A stretch of DNA of 64,000 bases from a virus (IMGVR_UViG_3300017971_000190:62001-126000), one strand, 5' to 3'. Shown: positions 8,157 through 16,968, counted from the stretch's first letter. The notes: generated from the sequence alone by a model not told the origin. A program made the numbers and translations.

Positions 8157-8721
8157 AGACACTAAGTGGTACATCCTTACACTTGTTTTAACTATACTCT
8201 TCATGGTTGCCGGTATATTAGCAGTAGGAATGCACGCTAGAAAAACGGCTTTTGAACGACAATTAAATTACCATAAACGTAGAGACGGGACTTGCAAACT
8301 GTACCAAGAATCCAAAGAGCTAAAACTTCAAAATGAACACTTAAGACTACAGGTTGCTAGTTACACTGCTGCTAGGTGGAATAGTGTAGAAGACTATACC
8401 TCTTCTGTTTGTGATTTTCCACGCAAATTTGATCATCATTTTGACGTTGCTTTTGGGGGCTGTGAACTCGCTAAAAAAGGAGACAAGTGGGATTTAGCTA
8501 CTCGTAGTATGAGTAATCAAATACTGTTGTGGTATTGTAGAATTAGAGAAAACAGTCTCACCAATACATTACCAAAGAAACAAAGACGTAAATGGGAAAG
8601 GGATGCTGGCTTGTGTGCTCTCCGTTGGGCCACAATATTGGATGACTCAAGAGTGACTACTTTAGATACTTCAGTTGAGGGTCTTAGAGCTATCATTACT
8701 TGGAAAGTAAAGAGGGGATAA
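8146..8721 (+). CDS. Single-pass membrane protein with periplasm- or cytosol-facing helical domain
   Basis: 191 residues from the ATG at 8146 (GAAGG ten bases upstream). Residues 9-30 (YILTLVLTILFMVAGILAVG) form one membrane segment, followed by a short coiled coil (YQESKELKLQNEHLRLQ). The soluble part has no known motif. The layout, N-in anchor plus coiled coil, resembles spanin- or holin-accessory-type proteins, but there is no lysis cassette nearby to support that. Confidence 0.55.
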   Translation: MKNEDTKWYILTLVLTILFMVAGILAVGMHARKTAFERQLNYHKRRDGTCKLYQESKELKLQNEHLRLQVASYTAARWNSVEDYTSSVCDFPRKFDHHFDVAFGGCELAKKGDKWDLATRSMSNQILLWYCRIRENSLTNTLPKKQRRKWERDAGLCALRWATILDDSRVTTLDTSVEGLRAIITWKVKRG

Positions 8722-9522
8722 ATGACACTTCACTGGGTTATACAAAACAATCTTCACGAAGAACAAGGTTACGACGTTCTTGTGGAAACGGTTAAGCGAT
8801 TTGAACTCCCTCACACTTTCGTCAAGGTAATTCCTTTTTCTCATGAATTAGTTTCAGAAGACCCTCTTCCAGATCCTCCTGGTTTAAAAATAGTAATGGG
8901 CTCTATCAGTCTTGGCAAGGCAGCTGAAAAACTGGGTTGGTTACCAGGAGCGTTTATCAATAGTAATTTTCATTTTCGAGAGTGGAGAAAACACTACGGT
9001 CAGCATCTTTTAAATGATGACGCTACCATTTGTAAGTTCAAAGATGTCAAGTGGGATGAAGATTGGGGATCTTTCTTTATTCGTCCTTGTTTAGATGACA
9101 AGAGCTTTTCTGGTCAAATCCTGAGTTGGAAAGATTACGACAGTTGGCGTCACAAAGTAGTAGATCTACAAGAACACGATACATCTTTTTACTGCTTGAC
9201 TCCGGAGACAGAAGTATGTTACGGTAAACCAAAAGAAATCTACCAGGAGTGTAGATTTTTCGTAGTAGATGGGAGAATTGTAACTGGCTCCCAGTACAAA
9301 ATAGGTAGACGAGTAATCTCTAATGAAGTAGTGCCTCCTAAGCTCCAGGAATTAGCTCAAACTATGGTGGATTTGTGGCAACCTCACCGGGCTTTTGCTC
9401 TTGACATTGCTGACACACCAAACGGATTTAAAGTCATAGAAATTGGTTGTCTCAATAGTTGTGGGTTCTATGCTGCCAATGTCCAGAAGCTAGTATTAGC
9501 TTTAAACGAAATGGAGTTTTAA
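8722..9522 (+). CDS. ATP-grasp enzyme, R2K clade (family 3)
   Basis: 266 residues, abutting the previous stop. Hallmarks of the R2K ATP-grasp family seen in phages: FFIRPCLDDKSFSG near 113-126, ECRFFVVDGRIVTGSQYK near 176-193, and the metal-binding segment ALDIADTPNGFKVIEIGC near 226-243 with the acidic and Asn ligands. ATP-grasp enzymes join a carboxylate to an amine or thiol through an acyl phosphate. R2K members have been proposed to modify peptides or proteins during phage-host conflict; the substrate is unknown. Confidence 0.8.
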   Translation: MTLHWVIQNNLHEEQGYDVLVETVKRFELPHTFVKVIPFSHELVSEDPLPDPPGLKIVMGSISLGKAAEKLGWLPGAFINSNFHFREWRKHYGQHLLNDDATICKFKDVKWDEDWGSFFIRPCLDDKSFSGQILSWKDYDSWRHKVVDLQEHDTSFYCLTPETEVCYGKPKEIYQECRFFVVDGRIVTGSQYKIGRRVISNEVVPPKLQELAQTMVDLWQPHRAFALDIADTPNGFKVIEIGCLNSCGFYAANVQKLVLALNEMEF

Positions 9523-9523
9523 C

Positions 9524-9895
9524 ATGGAACTTTTAATTGCTCATTTAGTAGGAGATTATCTATTACAGCCGGATTGGATGGCACAAGGAAAAAAGAAAAG
9601 CAGCCTCGTTTGTTTAGCTCACGTACTAACCTATATGCTTCCTTTTATTTTCCTTTTCCTTGGTAGTTTTAAACCCAGCTTACCTCATTATAAACTGAGT
9701 TGGACAGCCTTAGGTCTTATTGCTTGTCAACATTTTATTCAAGATAGAACCAATTTTGTTAAATACTTTATGCGTATTTCGGGGCAAGAAAAATTCGCAA
9801 AGCCTCCGATGGCACCGTGGTCTATAATTGTTGTGGACAATACTTTTCATCTTCTTTGGATTTGGTTTATAGTAGTCACCAGTAATGGATTTTAA
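9524..9895 (+). CDS. DUF3307 membrane protein
   Basis: 123 residues. Begins with the family pattern LLIAHLVGDYLLQPDWMAQGK, followed by three or four membrane segments (LVCLAHVLTYMLPFIFLFLG, LGLIACQHFI, IIVVDNTFHLLWIWFIVV). DUF3307 proteins occur in bacteria and large phages; their role is unknown. A His/Asp pattern within the membrane helices (AHLVGD, DNTFHLLW) could be a catalytic or metal site. Confidence 0.75.
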   Translation: MELLIAHLVGDYLLQPDWMAQGKKKSSLVCLAHVLTYMLPFIFLFLGSFKPSLPHYKLSWTALGLIACQHFIQDRTNFVKYFMRISGQEKFAKPPMAPWSIIVVDNTFHLLWIWFIVVTSNGF

Positions 9896-10247
9896 GATGA
9901 AAACATTTGAGGAAGAAATGAAAAAGATTCAACTTTGGGAAGGATATGACTGGAATACCCCATCTAAAGCTGTAGTAGCCTCGGATGGAAAAGGTTGTGG
10001 AGCTGTACTTTGGACTGTTGGCCCACACGTTGCATATGTTTTAAATGAAGTGGGACTTAACGAACTTGGTGACTTGGGTTTAGACAACTGTCCTAAAGGA
10101 ATTTGGATTTGGGAAGGAACATCTAAAGTATATCATAGTCCTGACGGAGAAGATGATTGGATGGAATTGTTAGGTGAGTTTAGAAAACCTACGTTTGAGG
10201 AAGGTGAACTAATTTTGGAAAATAAATGTCCAATGGTTAGATACTAA
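9885..10247 (+). CDS. Hypothetical protein
   Basis: 120 residues from the ATG at 9885; the ATG at 9897 is equally possible and neither has a clear ribosome site. Trp/Gly-rich (GIWIWEGTSKVYHSPDGEDD), acidic. The next gene's frame is open well upstream inside this gene's 3' end, so the two could be one protein broken by a +1 shift in the AAAATAAA run near 10219-10226. Confidence 0.5.
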   Translation: MDFKMKTFEEEMKKIQLWEGYDWNTPSKAVVASDGKGCGAVLWTVGPHVAYVLNEVGLNELGDLGLDNCPKGIWIWEGTSKVYHSPDGEDDWMELLGEFRKPTFEEGELILENKCPMVRY

Positions 10248-10353
10248 ACCACTGCACCCTTTTAACGAAAGTGCTTCTGGTCCAGATTGGGTTAGTTTCG
10301 GTTATGCCCATAGTCTCAGCAAAGAAATAAGTCAAGAAGAACTACATATTAAA

Positions 10354-10620
10354 ATGGAAGAGTGGGGTTGGTTGAGAAAAGAATTGTGCTGCGATAACCC
10401 TTCTTTTGACTTGTATGGTTGGCTTCCTGGAGATTGTGATACGTGTCGAATTTGCTCAAATTGTAATTTTGTAGAAGAGTATAGTTTCGGAACTTGGTTC
10501 ATTGCTCCAAAAGAAGTTGCCGACATTTTTCTAAATAGAGAATTTGAAATAGATTGGGGTGACGAATCTAATTTTGATGTAGAAAAAGGTAATATGGTAT
10601 TCAAAAATGCTCGGTATTAA
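10354..10620 (+). CDS. Cys-rich hypothetical protein, start uncertain
   Basis: 88 residues from the first ATG. CDTCRICSNC (about 27-36) is a tight cysteine cluster, probably a zinc site. The same frame is open back to 10213 and reads protein-like (PLHPFNESASGPDW, FGYAHSLSKEIS) without ATG, GTG or TTG. Either translation begins at a rare codon, or a single-base shift joins it to the gene upstream. The 106 bases between the two annotated genes are therefore probably coding. Confidence 0.5.
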   Translation: MEEWGWLRKELCCDNPSFDLYGWLPGDCDTCRICSNCNFVEEYSFGTWFIAPKEVADIFLNREFEIDWGDESNFDVEKGNMVFKNARY

Positions 10621-11005
10621 ACCATTCCATAAAGGCGAATCAATATTTATTTGTGCTTTCTGTGGAAAAAGCACTTCCTATTTTCACTGCCCAAACAAAA
10701 GCTGCTCAGCCTACGAAAAAGTAAAAGTGGTAAGACTAGCTGTGATCAAACCTTTTTTGGAGGATGGCAAACGTTTGCGTCTTATTGATGGTTACAAGCT
10801 TGCATCTTCCGCCACTTTTAGAGAAACAATTAAAAACATTTTAGCTAGTCCGTTGCTAAATGCCGCTTACGTAACTCACCTCTACTTTGAAATCCCAAAA
10901 GTTGAACCTTTTGTTTATGATGTAGTTGGGCAGTATTGTTTAACCAATTCTTCTTTTTCGTTGCAAACCGAAGAGAGATTAATTTTGAAAGAAGGATCCA
11001 AATGA
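10607..11005 (+). CDS. Zinc-ribbon hypothetical protein
   Basis: 132 residues. CAFC (16-19) and CPNKSC form an N-terminal four-Cys zinc site; the rest is alpha/beta. Overlaps the genes on both sides, so it is translationally coupled. Family unknown. Confidence 0.55.
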   Translation: MLGIKPFHKGESIFICAFCGKSTSYFHCPNKSCSAYEKVKVVRLAVIKPFLEDGKRLRLIDGYKLASSATFRETIKNILASPLLNAAYVTHLYFEIPKVEPFVYDVVGQYCLTNSSFSLQTEERLILKEGSK

Positions 11006-11433
11006 CTGAGCGACATAAAAGTATGAGTGAAGTCTTTAAAGCGGTTTATGGTCCTCGTCCACGTTCTTGGGATTACTTAAGTGAAGACCTTGATTTTATT
11101 CTTAGTGCTAAACGGAAAGCTCTCGGGATTCCAGACGAAATGTTAGACTCTCAGCTTCCTTACAATGGTCGTACAGACCCTCTTTTTGAAATAGTTAAAA
11201 GTTGTCTCCTACCAGTTGTTGGGGACTCTTTTGACAGTTTTAAAGAATTTGTAGAAGCAGCTAAACGCTTAATTTTTGCTATGAAAGATATGCACGACAA
11301 CGGTTGGTTCGATATTCATATTTTGGAAGAGGCAAATGACGCTTACCTAACCATTTCTGCCACAAGACAGAAACCAAATATGCAGTATTTTACTCGTAAT
11401 TGGCCTCCTCCTGAGGAAGGAAAAATAAAATGA
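11002..11433 (+). CDS. Hypothetical protein
   Basis: 143 residues. I use the ATG at 11002 (GAAGGA just upstream, ATGA overlap) rather than the in-frame ATG 22 codons earlier. Helical; RPRSWDYLSEDLDFIL and a Pro-rich C-terminus (NWPPPEEGK). No family recognised. Confidence 0.5.
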   Translation: MTERHKSMSEVFKAVYGPRPRSWDYLSEDLDFILSAKRKALGIPDEMLDSQLPYNGRTDPLFEIVKSCLLPVVGDSFDSFKEFVEAAKRLIFAMKDMHDNGWFDIHILEEANDAYLTISATRQKPNMQYFTRNWPPPEEGKIK

Positions 11434-11981
11434 ATTTTAAACAAATTGCTTTCACTTGTGGTTACGCTGAAACAGGTCAAGTTGGAACAACAATTTTTCA
11501 AAGACGCTCTAACGAAGAACCTTTAAATACTATCGAAGATGCTTTAAAAGATTTTGCCACAGATTTATTCTTTGTTTGGTGGGACAGTGAGGGTTCTTTT
11601 TACATAAATGAAAAAGAATGTGCTCGGTGTCACCAATCAATTAATAAAATAGATAGTAAACGTTTCCTTGCTTTTGAAGCTTGGGTACTAACTTTAGCTA
11701 CAGCCGACACTAACCACACAGATTGTGAAAATATATCTTGGACGCCTTGGTTAATTTGGTCTCAAATTGCCAAGATACCGTTGGAAGAAACAATTCAAAT
11801 TATAGAAAAAGCTGAAAGTATTTTACCTCTTTTCGTAGAGTTAGAACAGTACGAAGAAGGTTTAGGATCTGAAATTGTGAAAGCTTACAATACTTGGGTA
11901 AACAATAAATCTAAAGACTCACTGGAAGAAAGAAAAGAGGACGCTTTAAAGTTTCACATTAAGGTATTTAAAAATGAATGA
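11430..11981 (+). CDS. Hypothetical protein
   Basis: 183 residues, four-base overlap with the previous gene. One CARC pair at about 64-67, then a Trp-rich helical domain (WVLTLATAD, TPWLIWSQIA) and a charged C-terminus. Unrecognised. Confidence 0.5.
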   Translation: MNFKQIAFTCGYAETGQVGTTIFQRRSNEEPLNTIEDALKDFATDLFFVWWDSEGSFYINEKECARCHQSINKIDSKRFLAFEAWVLTLATADTNHTDCENISWTPWLIWSQIAKIPLEETIQIIEKAESILPLFVELEQYEEGLGSEIVKAYNTWVNNKSKDSLEERKEDALKFHIKVFKNE

Positions 11982-12150
11982 TGTAATTTGGGTAGTAGTT
12001 TTAGTCCTTACTTTCTCCTTGTGGGCAGGAACTTTAATTTATGTGTGGACACTTCCGCCACACGGAAGAAAAGCATTTTGGTTAGGATTTTGGAACATGT
12101 TTGGTTTCAAAAGTTTTTTAGACGATAACAAAGATGACAAATTACACTAA
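11974..12150 (+). CDS. 58-residue single-pass membrane protein
   Basis: The ATG at 11974 overlaps the previous stop by eight bases and runs to a TAA at 12148-12150. Residues 4-27 (VIWVVVLVLTFSLWAGTLIYVW) are a clear membrane segment, followed by an aromatic amphipathic stretch and an acidic tail (DDNKDDKLH). It fills a gap of 150 bases with otherwise no gene and overlaps the next start, as real genes here do. Confidence 0.55.
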   Translation: MNDVIWVVVLVLTFSLWAGTLIYVWTLPPHGRKAFWLGFWNMFGFKSFLDDNKDDKLH

Positions 12151-12409
12151 GCAACAAACTATTGAAGCTCTCCGCAATCCCCAGGTGGGCGATTATTTTT
12201 CAGAAATGATGAACTATCGTATGTGGGTGGTTAAAGTAACACCTAAAATAGTAGTTTATTTTGACGCCATTCCACCTTGTACCGTACCAGATGATTGTAC
12301 AATTATGGAAGTAGCTAGAGATTATTTTGTTGATCATTTCACAAAACCACATTGTTGGGTTCGTCTCATAAGTCATGATGAAAACGTAGCAGGTTGGTTA
12401 GAAAGGTAA
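12134..12409 (+). CDS. Conserved phage-type hypothetical protein
   Basis: 91 residues. The pattern NPQVGDYFSEMMNYRMWVV...CWVRLISHDENVAGWLE is like small proteins seen in other large phages. Beta-rich, no catalytic residues evident. Overlaps the small membrane-protein gene by 17 bases. Confidence 0.55.
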   Translation: MTNYTKQQTIEALRNPQVGDYFSEMMNYRMWVVKVTPKIVVYFDAIPPCTVPDDCTIMEVARDYFVDHFTKPHCWVRLISHDENVAGWLER

Positions 12410-12414
12410 ACAAA

Positions 12415-12732
12415 ATGGCAATTGAAGATTCAGCTGCTACTATGAGTAGATTAGCATTTTTTGCTGATGCCATCGCTGCTTGTCCGGAAGAAGCACAAGC
12501 TTTGAAAAATGTATTCTTGGAACCTACACCAAATGATGAAAATCCTCCTACATCAGAATTAAAATTAGCAATTACATTATTGGCTAATAAAATAACAAAA
12601 AATCTTTTAATAGAGAAGAATTCTCATCTTGCTATCGAAGCAACAATAGAAGAATTAGCTTTTGGTGATAGTGATGCTGGTAAAAGTGCAGCTAATGCTC
12701 TTAGATGGGCTTCTGGACATTATTATAAATGA
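12415..12732 (+). CDS. Small helical hypothetical protein
   Basis: 105 residues from the ATG at 12415 (GAAAGG upstream). Ala-rich helices throughout (MSRLAFFADAIAACPEEAQAL). No motif known. Confidence 0.5.
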   Translation: MAIEDSAATMSRLAFFADAIAACPEEAQALKNVFLEPTPNDENPPTSELKLAITLLANKITKNLLIEKNSHLAIEATIEELAFGDSDAGKSAANALRWASGHYYK

Positions 12733-13070
12733 AACAACTTCTTTGTAAAACTTGTGATAGTGGTCTCCTCCCTCATTGGGGTCCGTATGGAGACGAAAAA
12801 CTTTGGCAGTGTTTAAGCTGCGATAGTACCAAGGAAATTGAACCACAAGAAGAACAACTGTGGATAGAACTTTTTACTACAGGTTCTTTTTCTTGCCCTT
12901 TTTGTGGTGGAACTTTGGCGCAAAAACGAGTTCGATATCACCATGGTGTTTTAACTCTTCATTGCACCAGTAAAGGTTGCAAGTGGTGGACTTGGTTTTT
13001 CGGCAGTCAGTACAAAAAAGGAAAAACTCGTGACTCAATCCGTACTGGAAGCACTATTGAAGCAAAGTGA
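12729..13070 (+). CDS. Double zinc-ribbon protein
   Basis: 113 residues, ATGA overlap. Two four-Cys zinc ribbons: CKTC...CLSC (6-31) and CPFC...CTSKGC. Basic C-terminus (QYKKGKTRD). Probably binds nucleic acid; nothing more can be said. Confidence 0.55.
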   Translation: MKQLLCKTCDSGLLPHWGPYGDEKLWQCLSCDSTKEIEPQEEQLWIELFTTGSFSCPFCGGTLAQKRVRYHHGVLTLHCTSKGCKWWTWFFGSQYKKGKTRDSIRTGSTIEAK

Positions 13071-13335
13071 TTATTATTGTCCTCATTGTTTAGAAACTGG
13101 GCATCTTACTAAGTTGCTTCTGGATTCAGAAGTCAATTTAGTTTGTGTAGCAGGTGAGCACGGTATTGTAGAAAGAGAACTGGCATTTACATGGGAAGAC
13201 GTACAAAATATTGTCACTGTTTTAACAATTAGTAAAGCTGATACTGAAGATCTCAAGAAAATGGTAACAATGACTCAAGAGGCGAGATCTTTAGCCAGAA
13301 AAGTAAGACAACAAAGTCCTCTCATGGAGAGTTAA
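13030..13335 (+). CDS. Small zinc-binding protein
   Basis: 101 residues from a GTG inside the previous gene (41-base overlap). CPHC at 17-20 plus Cys39 and His44 may form one metal site. The C-terminal 50 residues form a long helix. Unknown function. Confidence 0.45.
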   Translation: MTQSVLEALLKQSDYYCPHCLETGHLTKLLLDSEVNLVCVAGEHGIVERELAFTWEDVQNIVTVLTISKADTEDLKKMVTMTQEARSLARKVRQQSPLMES

Positions 13336-13338
13336 ACT

Positions 13339-13866
13339 ATGAAAATTTACCTTATAGAAAATGGTTACTACAGTGATTACGGTATCGATGCTGTTTTTAC
13401 TTCTCTGGAAGCTGCTAAAAATTATTGTCAATATTATAACGATGATAAAGAAGATGGAATTGATTCTGACACTATTGAGTATCGGTTAGAGTACAGAATA
13501 AAAATAATGGAGACAGACTTAGAAACTCCTCAGGTTCCAAAAGACCTTAAAGGTTTTAGAGTTGTTATTAGTAAGGATGGAGAGACAGCTGTCACAGACA
13601 ATTGTTCCCTTGCAGAAGCGCAAAATAGAAAAAATAAACTAGAATTTTTTGACCCCCAAGAAACTACTAATTTTTGTGCACCTTTTTACCTTCACAGCCG
13701 AAGCCCTGAAGATCAACAACGGCTTACTCGTGTTCCTAGCATGAAATTGTGGGTGTTGGCCAGAGACGAAAAGCACGCAATTAAAATTGTAGCTGAAAAA
13801 CGAGCTGAGGTTTTAGCCTTGAACAAGTGGCCTACTAAGTTCGATCATTACGGTCGTGTTCTGTAA
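13339..13866 (+). CDS. Hypothetical protein with MKIYLIENG N-terminus
   Basis: 175 residues. MKIYLIENGYYSDYGIDAVF and LEAAKNYC resemble a common phage module in which a short beta hairpin precedes a helix that tracks sequence indices. The same pattern recurs at 83-110 (FRVVISKDGETAVTDN) and 140-160 (KLWVLARDEKHAIKIV), suggesting internal repeats. Role unknown. Confidence 0.5.
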   Translation: MKIYLIENGYYSDYGIDAVFTSLEAAKNYCQYYNDDKEDGIDSDTIEYRLEYRIKIMETDLETPQVPKDLKGFRVVISKDGETAVTDNCSLAEAQNRKNKLEFFDPQETTNFCAPFYLHSRSPEDQQRLTRVPSMKLWVLARDEKHAIKIVAEKRAEVLALNKWPTKFDHYGRVL

Positions 13867-13878
13867 AAAGGTAATAGA

Positions 13879-15216
13879 ATGCTCAAAATTAAAAATGACC
13901 CAAATTGTAAAATTTGTAAAGGGGTTATGACTGTTCAGGCTTGTATGATGGGTGGATTTTTAAATATGCAATCTACCAGTATTTGTCCTTGTTCTGTGGT
14001 AGAAACAGAAGATGGAAAAGAAATACCATATGCAGAATTTGCAAAAGGACTTCGTTGCCTAGATATAGAATTAACACCAGAAGGGCACGTCTCTTTAAAT
14101 AAAGACTGCTTTCCTAGAAAAACAATTACACAACGCTACTATGAAGAAACGGAAAAGCTGAATAAAGAACAAACAAAACCTTTAACTGAAGAATTATACC
14201 GTAAAGTAATTGAGGTTCCTAGTGAAGATGGTAGTTGGGTAGACACTTCTGAACCACTTTCTCCTGGGGATATTGTAACAGCTTGTCCTACTTGTGGAAA
14301 CGTAAGAAAAGCAAAATTAGAAGAAAATATTTGTTGTAGTCGTGATTTGTCTCGCTGTACTCGACCTATCGGTTTAGCAATTGAAGTAGACAACGAACAC
14401 AACTGGGCAAAAGTTAAACCATATTCTAATCTACTTGCTTGCGCAGTTTGTCAAGGAATGTTGGAAGTAACGGAAGAGGGATTTTCTCCAATTGTTTGTG
14501 AAAGGTGTAAAAATAAAATGGAAAAACCACTAGGCTACGTTGATGATGTAAACGAAGAAATATTAAAAATAGGCGCAAAAGAAAAACCATGGAAACCTTG
14601 TAGTACTCCCATTTGTATTGGTCAACCTGTTGTGGCTTGTCATCATTGTGGGTATTTCTTCCCTGTAACTGAAAGTCACGACAGTCATGATTTACTCCCA
14701 ATTTTTGAGTGGACTGAAAAATGTTTTAATTGTAACAAATATCTTTCTTCATCTGATCTTGGTTCTATCGCTTTTGCAATCTCCTATAGAAATAGAAAAG
14801 GCGAAAAAGAAATTCAGGTAACTTACGATCCGGAAAAGTATCCTAAAACCATTGGAGATCATGATTTTCATCTGACAGAAGCTCAATCTTACGTACAAAA
14901 ATGGGCTGTAAGAAATAATCGTTTAAGAAAGCTTAAAGAAGAGTTAGAAGATTTTGATAAAAATAACATTACCATTGCTGACCTAACTATAAACGGTTTG
15001 GAAAATTTAGTAGACTCTGATTGTCCTCAGGTGACAACTCTTTTTGCTGCTCTTAGAGGATTGTGGACCACCTCTTCACGGATTGGAACTCTTTACCTTA
15101 CCTGTGATGAAGACGAAACTTTAGTATTAAAATTTCCTCTTCGTTTGAAAGCAAATGCTAAAGAATTTGCAGATTTAAAATACCTAATTGAGAATATTAA
15201 GTTGAAAGGTAATTGA
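13879..15216 (+). CDS. Large multi-zinc-ribbon protein
   Basis: 445 residues, by far the longest of the zinc-ribbon proteins here. Cysteine pairs: CKIC (10-13) with CPC, CPTC...CC, CAVC...CERC, CHHC...CFNC, giving four or five ribbons in the first 300 residues. The last 140 residues are an alpha/beta domain without Cys pairs (ALRGLWTTSSRIGTLYLTC). Architecture suggests a scaffold binding nucleic acid or several partners. I do not recognise the family. Confidence 0.55.
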   Translation: MLKIKNDPNCKICKGVMTVQACMMGGFLNMQSTSICPCSVVETEDGKEIPYAEFAKGLRCLDIELTPEGHVSLNKDCFPRKTITQRYYEETEKLNKEQTKPLTEELYRKVIEVPSEDGSWVDTSEPLSPGDIVTACPTCGNVRKAKLEENICCSRDLSRCTRPIGLAIEVDNEHNWAKVKPYSNLLACAVCQGMLEVTEEGFSPIVCERCKNKMEKPLGYVDDVNEEILKIGAKEKPWKPCSTPICIGQPVVACHHCGYFFPVTESHDSHDLLPIFEWTEKCFNCNKYLSSSDLGSIAFAISYRNRKGEKEIQVTYDPEKYPKTIGDHDFHLTEAQSYVQKWAVRNNRLRKLKEELEDFDKNNITIADLTINGLENLVDSDCPQVTTLFAALRGLWTTSSRIGTLYLTCDEDETLVLKFPLRLKANAKEFADLKYLIENIKLKGN

Positions 15217-15218
15217 AA

Positions 15219-15602
15219 ATGGGTAAAATTGGATACGACAGATTTATTATGTATTGTTCAGACAAAGAGTTGATTGAAATATTAAATTATCTCGGAAAGA
15301 GATTTTTTATTATTACCGAATCAAAAGGTTTTTGGTCTGACAACCCAAAAGACAGGAATAGTGGTGAGTGTATTGCCCTCATGCATAGTGAATTAAGCGA
15401 AGCCTTAGAAGCCGTTAGAAACGATAATCCTCCGAGTAAAAAGATTCCAGAGTTTTCTAACTTAGAAGAGGAACTGGCAGACGTTATTTACAGAGTGTTG
15501 GAATATGCTCATGTTCATAGTTTAAATGTTGGAGGAGCACTCTTAGCAAAAGCCAGATTTAATGCCACTCGACCACACAAACATGGTAACAAGGTTTTTT
15601 AA
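15219..15602 (+). CDS. MazG-like nucleotide pyrophosphohydrolase
   Basis: 127 residues from the ATG at 15219. The all-alpha NTP-PPase signature is complete: GECIALMHSELSEALEAV (49-66) with the ExxE pair, EEELADVIYRV (83-93) with Glu84/Glu85 and Asp88, and the family's C-terminal RFNATRPHKHGNKVF. Such enzymes hydrolyse (d)NTPs to monophosphates plus pyrophosphate; in phages they shift dNTP pools or clear modified or excluded nucleotides. Fits with dcd upstream and the thymidylate-synthase-like gene downstream. Confidence 0.85.
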   Translation: MGKIGYDRFIMYCSDKELIEILNYLGKRFFIITESKGFWSDNPKDRNSGECIALMHSELSEALEAVRNDNPPSKKIPEFSNLEEELADVIYRVLEYAHVHSLNVGGALLAKARFNATRPHKHGNKVF

Positions 15603-15615
15603 GGGAACAAGAGAG

Positions 15616-15927
15616 ATGAAAATATCAGAACAGCAATTACTAATATTACTTGATATAACAAGACATGTTATTGATTGCAATGTTGTTAATCTAAATTTCG
15701 GATATTCAAAAGAGCACATCATAAAGTTCTATGAAAATATTATGAGTCAACAAAACGAAATAGTCGATACGCATCGTTTTCATTGTCGTAGTGAAGAATA
15801 CCTAAGACTCGCATTAGATTTGTACGAATCTTTAGAAGGCAGCGAGCCTAATTTTAAAGAAAGTGGTATTGGTAAACGTGCAACTGAGATATTGTATCCT
15901 AAACGAGAAGAAACAAAGGAGTCGTAA
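15616..15927 (+). CDS. Hypothetical helical protein
   Basis: 103 residues from the ATG at 15616 (AGAGAG upstream) rather than an in-frame ATG inside the MazG gene. Helical, charged, no recognised motif. Confidence 0.5.
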   Translation: MKISEQQLLILLDITRHVIDCNVVNLNFGYSKEHIIKFYENIMSQQNEIVDTHRFHCRSEEYLRLALDLYESLEGSEPNFKESGIGKRATEILYPKREETKES

Positions 15928-16251
15928 ATGACACCGCAAGAAATGTTTGAGAAAGAACTGCTTAAACTTAAACCAAACATGAAAATGTGTTACGAATACT
16001 GCTCTTTTCTAGTTAAAGAAAAAAGCGATCTACATCTTGGCCCCTTTGCCAAAGCTCTAGCTTGGGCTCATATTGGTGTAGCTTTGGAAAATCCAGGTAA
16101 AGCCATTCCAATTTTTACCTCAACTGCAAAGTTAGAAGAAGTGAAGAAGGGGATTAAAAGAGCAATTGCTCAAGAGCTTCAAAATATAGAAGGGAGAGTT
16201 GACATTGGAGACACAACGATAACATTTTGGCCTCCTTATCAAGAAGAATAA
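15928..16251 (+). CDS. Hypothetical helical protein
   Basis: 107 residues, abutting the previous stop, with GGAG upstream. Helical N-terminus (QEMFEKELLKLKPNMKMCYEY by pattern) and beta C-terminus (DIGDTTITFWPP). Unrecognised. Confidence 0.5.
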   Translation: MTPQEMFEKELLKLKPNMKMCYEYCSFLVKEKSDLHLGPFAKALAWAHIGVALENPGKAIPIFTSTAKLEEVKKGIKRAIAQELQNIEGRVDIGDTTITFWPPYQEE

Positions 16252-16256
16252 AATTT

Positions 16257-16718
16257 ATGTCAGTATTGAATACAACAGTAGAAACCACTTTTAATTTTAG
16301 CAGCCGGGAACATCCTGGCTGTCACATTTTCTGCTCCAAAGCTGATATTGATGATATTGATGTTTTTGTAGAAAAAGAAAAGATGAAGACAGTAGAGCAT
16401 GATCCTGTTGCTAAGTGGGAAGAAATTAGGTCTGTCCGAATTTTTGGTACCATTTTCAGTAAAGACCTTTTTAGGCAATTTAACTCCTTCACAGGAGAGA
16501 ATCAAACCCACCCAATCTCTATAGAAATATGGGCCTATAACGTTTTAGAAGATAAGGATTACATACTGAAAATAAATGATATTTGGATAATAAACACGGA
16601 AGATAACAAAAAGTTGGAGTTTTCAGCTGTTAATCTTATACCTTGGCGACCCAATATCAAAACCAATCCAACCTTAGTTGCTTTGGATAAAATCCATGCC
16701 ACCCCACTTGCAATTTAG
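16257..16718 (+). CDS. Beta-rich hypothetical protein
   Basis: 153 residues from the ATG at 16257 (GAAGAA upstream). Strand-rich with repeated hydrophobic-polar alternation (SIEIWAYNVLEDKDYILKI), compatible with a jelly-roll or immunoglobulin-like fold. No family recognised. Confidence 0.5.
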   Translation: MSVLNTTVETTFNFSSREHPGCHIFCSKADIDDIDVFVEKEKMKTVEHDPVAKWEEIRSVRIFGTIFSKDLFRQFNSFTGENQTHPISIEIWAYNVLEDKDYILKINDIWIINTEDNKKLEFSAVNLIPWRPNIKTNPTLVALDKIHATPLAI

Positions 16719-16968
16719 CTACAAATCAATTTATCTTAATCGTGCCTATTACGGTAGGTACGTTTTATTGATTACTCCGCATAAAACTGTTAACCTCTCC
16801 CCTTACTATGCAATTCCACTTTCAGAAGATTCTACTATTAATTACATCGAAGCATACCGTACCTCTAGTCCTTTGCAAGCATCTAAAGTCTGTAAAGCTT
16901 CCTCCTTTGCCTCGTGGATCAGAAAACAAAAACGAAAAGAACAAAAGGCTTTAGGTAAAATACAATGA
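16696..16968 (+). CDS. Protein with FSYK...CKASSFASW module (short paralogue)
   Basis: 90 residues from the ATG at 16696. It parallels the N-terminal 80 residues of the protein at 18030-18923: FSYK.I...R.Y.GR, then Y..PL....I.Y, then KVCKASSFASWIRK against KCCKASSFASWFRK. The conserved KASSFASW stretch next to basic residues looks like a functional tag or interaction site. Function unknown. Confidence 0.55.
   Translation: MPPHLQFSYKSIYLNRAYYGRYVLLITPHKTVNLSPYYAIPLSEDSTINYIEAYRTSSPLQASKVCKASSFASWIRKQKRKEQKALGKIQ

Noticed and set aside
8146-8721. Spanin or holin
   Set aside because: There is one membrane helix and a coiled coil, but no endolysin, holin partner or lipoprotein spanin nearby.
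13951-15216. RNA polymerase subunit (from the many zinc ribbons in the 445-residue protein)
   Set aside because: No NADFDGD-type catalytic motif or other polymerase block is present.
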